A stretch of DNA of 9,649 nt from an uncultured Devosia sp. (GTDB lineage: Bacteria; Pseudomonadota; Alphaproteobacteria; Rhizobiales; Devosiaceae): contig NZ_CAMLHM010000089.1 of assembly GCF_946479885.1 (NCBI RefSeq), positions 1-9,649 on the forward strand, in the 5' to 3' direction. Position 1 is the first letter of the stretch. Every line of letters begins with the position of its first letter. This document shows, one piece after another, positions 5,480 to 9,649 of the stretch. A program made the translations under genes and the position numbers. A model generated the notes under the pieces. That model saw only the letters and a program-made list of their open reading frames with translations, made no database searches and was not told the origin of the DNA.

Positions 5480-5504
5480 AAAGCCCCGCGCTGGGCGGGG
5501 CTTT
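5480..5504. terminator. Bidirectional Rho-independent terminator between dnaQ and secB
   Basis: A 10-bp perfect stem, AAAGCCCCGC (5480-5489) with GCGGGGCTTT (5495-5504), and a 5-nt loop. It lies 1 bp after the dnaQ stop and 26 bp after the secB stop. Reading toward secB's downstream side, the stem runs into five T in a row; reading from dnaQ there are only three, so it should be stronger for secB transcripts. Confidence 0.88.
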
Positions 5505-5530
5505 GATGCAGTGCAAAGACGAAACCAGAT

Positions 5531-6052
5531 TTAGTTCGGCTTGTCGGTCTCCGCCGCAGACGCGGTCAGCGGCGCGGCGCCCTGCTGAGCGGCAAGCTTG
5601 GCCAGGTTCTGGCGGTAGATGGCGGCGAAATCCACCGGCTCCATCATCAGGGGCGGGAAGCCGCCCTGCTGGGTGGTGCTGGCAAGGACCTGGCGCGCGA
5701 ACGGGAAGATCAGCCGCGGGCATTCGATCATCAGCAACTGGCTGAGCTGGTTCTCGGGCACGTTCTTGAGGCGGAACACGCCGCCATAGACCAGCTCGAC
5801 ATTGAACAGCACGACGGCTTCTCTGTTAGCCTTGGCGTTGAGCGTGAGCTCGACCGCATACATGTCGTCGGCCTGCTTCTTGACGCCCACCGAAATGGAG
5901 ACGTTGAAGGCCGGATTGCCGCCGCCCACCATGATCGAGCCGGGCGCGCCCGGATTCTCGAAGCTGAGATCGCGGATATACTGGCCCACCAGGTTCATCG
6001 AGGGCAGGTTTGCCGGGTTCGGGGCCGCGCCGCCCTGGGTATCGTCAGCCAT
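5531..6052 (-). CDS. secB: Protein-export chaperone SecB
   Basis: SecB is a cytosolic homotetramer that keeps preproteins unfolded and delivers them to SecA. The 173-residue product has QYIRDLSFENPGAPGS (family N-terminal strand), FNVSISVGVKKQADDMYAVELTLNAKA, LVYGGVFRL, IECPRLIFPFARQVLA and GGFPPLMMEPVDF, then an alanine-rich tail ending ETDKPN. The start is the ATG at 6052, with AAGGA about 10 nt upstream. A longer frame to 6118 exists, but the extra 22 residues are unlike the family. It lies 77 bp downstream of fxsA on the same strand and may share its transcript. It converges on dnaQ, with the shared terminator at 5480-5504. Confidence 0.96.
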   Translation of the reverse strand: MADDTQGGAAPNPANLPSMNLVGQYIRDLSFENPGAPGSIMVGGGNPAFNVSISVGVKKQADDMYAVELTLNAKANREAVVLFNVELVYGGVFRLKNVPENQLSQLLMIECPRLIFPFARQVLASTTQQGGFPPLMMEPVDFAAIYRQNLAKLAAQQGAAPLTASAAETDKPN

Positions 6053-6129
6053 GTTCTGGTCGTCCTTCACGGGGAATATTGTTGGCGCGTGGCTACCATC
6101 TTTGCCGTTATGCGACAAGACATGGCCCG

Positions 6130-6585
6130 TCAGCGCGGCCGATAGTCATCCTCGTCGAGATCGATGGTTCCTTCGCCCCCGAGCCGCCCGTCGGCGCGGC
6201 CGGGCCCGGGCCGGAAGCCGGCCGTATCCACAACCGTCACCCGGCTGGCCAGCGCCGCATAGATCCAGCCGCGTACCGGCGGCACCAGCAAAGCCAGGGC
6301 CACCACATCGCTGAGAAAGCCCGGCAATACCAGGAACAGCGCGGCCACCCCGATCATCATGGCGTCGGCAATGGTGCGGCCGGGCATCTGGCCCCGGTCG
6401 ACATTGCCGCGCAACTGACTGAGGACCGAGAGCCCCTGCTGACGCAGCAGCAGGCCGCCCAGCAAGGCGGCGCCGATGACCAGTGCCAGGGTCGGCAAAA
6501 GCCCGATGGTCTGGCCAACCTTGATGAAGATGGCGATCTCGACGATCGGCAGGGCGATCAGAGCAAGGGCAAGATATCGTGCCAA
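6130..6585 (-). CDS. fxsA: FxsA family cytoplasmic membrane protein
   Basis: FxsA is a small inner-membrane protein named for suppressing F exclusion of phage T7 when overproduced in E. coli; its normal role is unclear. The core LALALIALPIVEIAIFIKVGQTIGLL is followed by TLALVIGAALLGGLLLRQQG and a third hydrophobic stretch, IADAMMIGVAALFLVLPGFLSDVVALALLVPPVRGWI. The charged C-terminal tail ends DEDDYRPR. The start is uncertain: homologues begin immediately before R-I-L, but here no ATG or GTG lies there. A TTG at 6585, with AGAAGG 11 nt upstream, is used (151 residues); ATT at 6588 is possible. The frame extends to an ATG at 6702, but that extension crosses the divergent promoter region and looks unlike the family. 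Identity firm, start weak. Confidence 0.85.
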   Translation of the reverse strand: MARYLALALIALPIVEIAIFIKVGQTIGLLPTLALVIGAALLGGLLLRQQGLSVLSQLRGNVDRGQMPGRTIADAMMIGVAALFLVLPGFLSDVVALALLVPPVRGWIYAALASRVTVVDTAGFRPGPGRADGRLGGEGTIDLDEDDYRPR

Positions 6586-6639
6586 AATCCGGATTTCCTT
6601 CTCTCCGCGGTGCGGCAAAACGCTTTCTCGCCCCAGTGT

Positions 6640-6690
6640 GAACTGGTTTTGGGGTGAGGCATTGCTATATATAGGCCAAATGTTGCGCTC
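6640..6690. promoter_or_regulatory. Divergent promoter region fxsA / Tim44-like gene
   Basis: The self-complementary TATATATA at 6666-6673 is the most AT-rich motif in the gap and can supply a -10 in either direction. Toward fxsA, TTGAGC on the minus strand lies upstream with about 17 bp to TATAGC. Toward the Tim44-like gene, a CTGGTT lies 17 bp before TATATA, a poor -35. Assignment of exact hexamers is tentative. Confidence 0.4.
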
Positions 6691-6746
6691 AACGAGCGCC
6701 ACGGCGTCGATTTTCTCCGGCGCGCTCAGCTAAGGTGCATTGCCCA

Positions 6747-7460
6747 ATGGATGAATTCTTCGACCTGCCCACGCTCATCGTGATCGCCGTGGCTGTTTTC
6801 GTGCTGTTCCGGCTGCGCTCGGTCCTGGGCACCAGGACCGGTAACGAGCGGCCGCCGGTGGATCGCCGCAAGGCCGCGCCGGCCGAGGTCGCCGAGGAAA
6901 CGGTCGTGCCGCTGCGCCCGCGCGGAACCGGCGCGCCCGAGCTCGACGACGAGCGCCGTGCCCGCAAGACCGAGGCCGAGATCGAGCAATTCTCCCATGG
7001 TGACGCCGAGCTTGCTGCCGGTTTCCGGGCGGTGGTCGAAGCCGATCCGACCTTCACGCCCAAGGGCTTCCTCGATGGCGCCAAGCAGGCCTACGAGATG
7101 ATCGTCACCGCCTATGCTGCGGGCGACCGCCAGACGCTGAAGAACCTGCTCGAAAAGGACGTGTTCGAAGGCTTCCAGCGCGCCATTGCCGAACGCGAAG
7201 CGGCCAGCCAGACGGTGGACTTCACCTTTGTCGGCCTGCCCAAGGTCGAGATTTCCGAAGCCGAGTATGATCGCAAGAATATCCTGATCACCGTGCGTTT
7301 CCACGCCGAGGTGGTCTCGGCCACCCGCGACAAGGACGCCAACCTGGTCGAGGGCAATGCCGACCAGGTGCAGACCATCGCCGACGAATGGACCTTTGCA
7401 CGCAATCCCAAGTCGCGTGACCCCAACTGGAAGGTCGTGACGACCAGCCAGCTCGACTGA
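6747..7460 (+). CDS. timA: Tim44-like domain membrane-anchored protein (TimA type)
   Basis: The bacterial relative of the mitochondrial import motor subunit Tim44; alphaproteobacterial TimA is an inner-membrane protein whose exact role is not settled. The product has 237 residues. A single transmembrane segment lies at about 7-22 (LPTLIVIAVAVFVLFR), then a charged, low-complexity linker to about 90. The Tim44/NTF2-like domain follows: DPTFTPKGFLDGAKQAYEMIVTAYAAGDRQTL, then LPKVEISEAEYD and the closing DEWTFARNPKSRDPNWKVVTT, all family hallmarks. The start is ATG 6747, with AAGG 11 nt upstream (6732-6735), in preference to GTG 6735. First gene of a likely operon with the Smr and HTH genes. In many rhizobia mltA follows it; here only 33 bp separate it from the Smr gene. 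Confidence 0.9.
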   Translation: MDEFFDLPTLIVIAVAVFVLFRLRSVLGTRTGNERPPVDRRKAAPAEVAEETVVPLRPRGTGAPELDDERRARKTEAEIEQFSHGDAELAAGFRAVVEADPTFTPKGFLDGAKQAYEMIVTAYAAGDRQTLKNLLEKDVFEGFQRAIAEREAASQTVDFTFVGLPKVEISEAEYDRKNILITVRFHAEVVSATRDKDANLVEGNADQVQTIADEWTFARNPKSRDPNWKVVTTSQLD

Positions 7461-7493
7461 TCGATCCAGAGCGGCGGGCCGGCTGTCCATTCC

Positions 7494-8084
7494 ATGTCCA
7501 AGCGTGATCCCAGGCGTCTGCCGCACGACTTCCACCTGTGGACGGCCGTGGCGTCGACGGTCGACCCGCTGCGGCGCAAGGGGCTGCTGAAGCTCGGCAC
7601 CGTGCCCCTGCCGCTGCCGCCCGAGGAGCCCGCCCCGGTTGCGGTTGCCACCAAGGCGCCGCCGGGCCGGCAGCCACCGCGCAAACCCTTCCTGCCGCCT
7701 TACCAGGCACCCCTGCCCTCGGCGGCTTTGCCCGACAAGGCGGTCGACCCCTCCATCCGCAAGAAGGTCAGCCGCGGCCGCATCGACATCGATGGGCGCA
7801 TTGACCTGCATGGCATGACCCAGAACGAGGCCCGCTCGGCCTTGCATGGTTTCATCCACGCCCGCTTCAACCGCGGCGACCGCACGGTGCTGGTCATAAC
7901 CGGCAAGGGCGCCAAGACCGACAATGACTATATCGCGGCCATGACCGAGCGCGGCGTGTTGCGCACCATGCTGCCGATCTGGCTCAACGAACCGAGCCTT
8001 TCGTCCATGATTTCGGGCTGGAGCGTGGCGGCGCGCGGTCATGGTGGGGAGGGGGCGTGGTATGTGCGCCTGCGCCGCGCATGA
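7494..8084 (+). CDS. Smr domain protein
   Basis: Standalone Smr (small MutS-related) domain protein. In other systems Smr domains are nucleases or nickases acting on DNA or RNA; the substrate here is unknown. The 196-residue product has an N-terminal HDFHLWTAVASTVDPLRRK segment, a proline-rich linker (about 36-75), and the Smr domain from about 95 on. The two diagnostic motifs are IDLHGMTQNEAR (103-114, with H106) and VLVITGKG (132-139). The C-terminus ends AWYVRLRR, as in related proteins. No MutS domains are attached. The ribosome binding site is weak. Its stop overlaps the start of the HTH gene by 4 bp (ATGA). Confidence 0.9.
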   Translation: MSKRDPRRLPHDFHLWTAVASTVDPLRRKGLLKLGTVPLPLPPEEPAPVAVATKAPPGRQPPRKPFLPPYQAPLPSAALPDKAVDPSIRKKVSRGRIDIDGRIDLHGMTQNEARSALHGFIHARFNRGDRTVLVITGKGAKTDNDYIAAMTERGVLRTMLPIWLNEPSLSSMISGWSVAARGHGGEGAWYVRLRRA

Positions 8085-8452
8085 CCCCGCTTGGCGCCCG
8101 CATCCGGGAACTGCGCGAAGCGCGCGGCATCTCGCTCAAGCAGATGGCATCGGCGCTCAATGTGTCGAGCGCCTATCTCTCGGCGCTCGAACATGGCCGC
8201 CGCGGCCTGCCGACCGGCTTCCTGCTGCACCGCATCATCGCCTTCTTCAACGTCATCTGGGATGAAGCCGAAGAATTGCAGCGCCTGGCCGAGATGAGCG
8301 ACCCCAAGGTCACCATCGATACCGGCGGGCTGGTGCCCGAGGCGACCGAACTGACCAACCGCCTCAAGGCTGACATCGGCAAGCTCGACGCCGAGGATCT
8401 CAAGTTCCTGCACAATGAAGTGGTCCGCCGCTCCGGCAAGTCACGGCCCTGA
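8081..8452 (+). CDS. XRE-type helix-turn-helix transcriptional regulator
   Basis: A 123-residue DNA-binding protein with an N-terminal Cro/CI-type HTH (about residues 5-58). It begins LGARIRELREARGISLKQMA and carries the recognition helix in VSSAYLSALEHGRRGLP. The C-terminal half, ending AEDLKFLHNEVVRRSG, is mostly helical and charged with no recognised sensor domain. The ATG at 8081 is chosen because the HTH fold starts right after it and it overlaps the Smr stop; a longer frame from 8057 adds eight unlikely residues. HTH genes next to Smr near the origin are common in rhizobia; the target is not known. Autoregulation is possible but no operator is visible. Confidence 0.87.
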   Translation: MTPLGARIRELREARGISLKQMASALNVSSAYLSALEHGRRGLPTGFLLHRIIAFFNVIWDEAEELQRLAEMSDPKVTIDTGGLVPEATELTNRLKADIGKLDAEDLKFLHNEVVRRSGKSRP

Positions 8453-8501
8453 GAAGCGCTGGAAAACCCCAGCAATAGGGCGTATTTTGGAGGCCTATGC
8501 T

Positions 8502-8509
8502 GGAGGAGG
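8502..8509 (+). promoter_or_regulatory. Strong ribosome binding site
   Basis: GGAGGAGG, 5 nt before ATG 8515, is the strongest Shine-Dalgarno sequence noticed in the window. It rules out the ATG at 8497, which lies upstream of it. Confidence 0.8.
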
Positions 8510-8514
8510 TTATC

Positions 8515-8991
8515 ATGCGCACTCTTGGTGTTGCGGCCATCCTTGCCGCGTTGACCATGCCCGTTCTGTCCGCCGACCTGACGCCCAGCGCTTTGAGGGC
8601 GCTGCTTGAGGGCCAGGTGGTGCAATCGCTCGATGAAAGTTCCTGGAACGCCTTCCTCGCCCATGTCGAGGCGGGCGATCGAGGCTGGATCGACCTAGTG
8701 CCGCTCCTGGCTGATGGAACCGATGCAGGCACCTCGGAAAGTCTAATCATCACGCTGTCCCGCGCCCTCAAGTCCAATCCGGCCGGCGTGCTGAGCCTGC
8801 TGGCCACCGACCATTATGCGGCGGCCGACATCTGCGGGGATAACGACATTGAAGTGTCGGCGCTGGAGGCGGCTGCCTTCATCGACGAGGCGCTGGTCAA
8901 GGTTGCCGCCGTGATGGATCCTGATCTCAGCGAAGCGCGCAATGCGTGCCTCTATGCGCTGACCGATGCCAGGATTTCGGCGCTGATTTAA
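8515..8991 (+). CDS. Exported protein of unknown function
   Basis: Not a gene I can name. The 158-residue product begins with a clear Sec signal peptide: MRTL, a hydrophobic core to residue 15, then PVLSA with likely cleavage after A20. The mature part is about 138 residues, mainly helical, acidic, with two cysteines (C107 in DICGDND, C145 in NACLY) that could form a periplasmic disulfide. The segment WIDLVPLLADGTDAGTSE followed by LKSNPAGVLSLL and DICG resembles uncharacterised periplasmic proteins I recall from other proteobacteria, but I cannot name a family. The ATG at 8515 is decided by a strong GGAGGAGG at 8502-8509, 5 nt upstream. It lies 62 bp after the HTH gene and converges on hslU. 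In several rhizobia gyrB occupies this place. Confidence 0.8.
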   Translation: MRTLGVAAILAALTMPVLSADLTPSALRALLEGQVVQSLDESSWNAFLAHVEAGDRGWIDLVPLLADGTDAGTSESLIITLSRALKSNPAGVLSLLATDHYAAADICGDNDIEVSALEAAAFIDEALVKVAAVMDPDLSEARNACLYALTDARISALI

Positions 8992-9010
8992 GCCAATAGC
9001 CCCGATCTGA

Positions 9011-9112
9011 CTCCCTCCCCTTGATGGGGAGGGTTAGGGGTGGGGTGGGGCCGCGAATGCTGAGCGCATGACTCACCCCCACCCTTGATCCCTCCCCACA
9101 AGGGGGAGGGAG
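9011..9112. repeat. Pair of inverted palindromic repeat units (REP/BIME-like)
   Basis: Two related units of about 40 bp, 9011-9050 and 9072-9112, face each other. Each has its own hairpin: CCCTCCCC with GGGGAGGG around a 5-nt loop (stems at about 9013-9033 and 9091-9110). Each continues into a G-rich GGGTGGGG-type tail. Between them ATGC (9057-9060) pairs with GCAT (9066-9069). The whole block can fold as one long imperfect hairpin. It lies between the 3' ends of the convergent exported-protein gene and hslU, a typical place for such elements, and may act as a terminator or RNA-end protector for both. Confidence 0.8.
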
Positions 9113-9133
9113 ACGACTGCTTGCCCAGGCGCC

Positions 9134-9649
9134 CTACAGCACGAACTTGCTCAGGTCCTGGTCGGCGGCCAGCACGCCCACCTTTTCGGCGACAAAGGCC
9201 GCGTCGATGGTGATGGTTTGGCCCTGCTTGTCGGGGGCCTCGAAGCTGATGTCTTCCACCAGCCGCTCCATCACGGTCTGGAGGCGCCTTGCCCCGATAT
9301 TTTCGACCGAGTTGTTGACCTTGACCGCAGCATCGGCAATCGCCTCGATCGCGTCCTTGGTAAAGTCGAGCGTCACCCCCTCGGTGCCCATCAACGCCAC
9401 ATATTGCTTGATCAGGCTATTGTCGGTGTCGCTGAGGATGCGGATGAAATCCTCACGCGTCAGCGCCTTGAGCTCGACCCGGATCGGCAGGCGGCCCTGC
9501 AGCTCCGGCAGCAGGTCGCTGGGCTTGCTGACATGGAATGCGCCCGAGGCAATGAACAGGATATGGTCGGTGCTGACGGGGCCATACTTGGTCGAGACGG
9601 TGGTGCCCTCGATCAGCGGCAGCAGATCGCGCTGCACGCCCTCGCGCGA
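9134..9649 (-). CDS. hslU: ATP-dependent protease ATPase subunit HslU, C-terminal part (partial)
   Basis: HslU (ClpY) is the AAA+ unfoldase that feeds proteins to the HslV peptidase. The open frame enters from the right edge as [15 protein letters not shown] and runs 171 residues to a TAG stop. Family landmarks are [57 protein letters not shown] and the sensor-2 helix [19 protein letters not shown]. The C-terminal tail DLSKFVL docks into HslV to activate it. The family is about 435 residues, so more than half is beyond the window. hslV normally lies upstream (to the right). It is convergent with the exported-protein gene, with the repeat block in between. Confidence 0.97.
   Translation of the reverse strand, partial: SREGVQRDLLPLIEGTTVSTKYGPVSTDHILFIASGAFHVSKPSDLLPELQGRLPIRVELKALTREDFIRILSDTDNSLIKQYVALMGTEGVTLDFTKDAIEAIADAAVKVNNSVENIGARRLQTVMERLVEDISFEAPDKQGQTITIDAAFVAEKVGVLAADQDLSKFVL

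Noticed and set aside
6053..6118. 22-residue N-terminal extension of SecB
   Set aside because: The extension is unlike SecB, while the ATG at 6052 has an AAGGA site at suitable distance and gives the usual length.
6726..8042. Long minus-strand open frame of 438 codons opposite the Tim44-like and Smr genes
   Set aside because: It is antisense to two recognisable proteins, has low-complexity R/G/H-rich composition and no motif; typical of the third-position GC bias of high-GC genes.
8458..8473. Small hairpin GCTGG/CCAGC after the HTH gene as a terminator
   Set aside because: Only a 5-bp stem and no T-run; the downstream gene is probably still in the same transcript or has its own weak promoter.

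Overview
The window looks like a chromosomal origin region of a high-GC alphaproteobacterium. The best guess is order Hyphomicrobiales (Rhizobiales), perhaps near Devosia; the order rests on gene order and protein character, the genus is only a hunch. The run rho - hemJ - hemE - [origin] - maf - aroE - coaE - dnaQ - secB - fxsA - Tim44-like - Smr - HTH is the conserved gene neighbourhood of alphaproteobacterial replication origins, known from Caulobacter and the rhizobia.

Left arm (1-2291, all minus strand): the N-terminal half of transcription terminator Rho (cut by the window edge), hemJ (protoporphyrinogen IX oxidase) and hemE (uroporphyrinogen decarboxylase). hemE and hemJ look like one haem operon. 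Just beyond the hemJ stop is a 14/16 match to the ParB-binding centromere site parS (786-801), with further half-site-like pieces around it.

Origin (about 2292-2733): a gene-free 440 bp between divergent hemE and maf. It holds several DnaA-box-like 9-mers, one perfect and two near-perfect CtrA motifs (TTAA-N7-TTAAC), five GANTC (CcrM) sites, and an 11-bp direct repeat spaced 105 bp, each copy lying 6 bp from a CtrA motif. This is the most interesting part of the window: a Caulobacter-like cell-cycle-controlled oriC with a parS about 1.5 kb away.

Right arm, first part (2734-5478, plus): maf, aroE, coaE and dnaQ in a tightly packed operon with 4-bp or 2-bp junctions, ending in a bidirectional terminator (5480-5504) shared with convergent secB. 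secB and fxsA are on the minus strand.

Right arm, second part (6747-8991, plus): a Tim44-like (TimA) membrane-anchored protein diverging from fxsA over a shared AT-rich promoter region, then an Smr-domain protein, an XRE-type HTH regulator overlapping it by 4 bp, and a small exported protein of unknown function. A pair of inverted GC-rich repeat units (9011-9112) separates this from the convergent 3' part of hslU (minus, cut by the window edge).

Compared with the usual rhizobial order (from memory), ppsR/DUF299, mltA and hemH are missing from their expected places. No tRNA, rRNA, insertion sequence, CRISPR array or prophage gene was seen.
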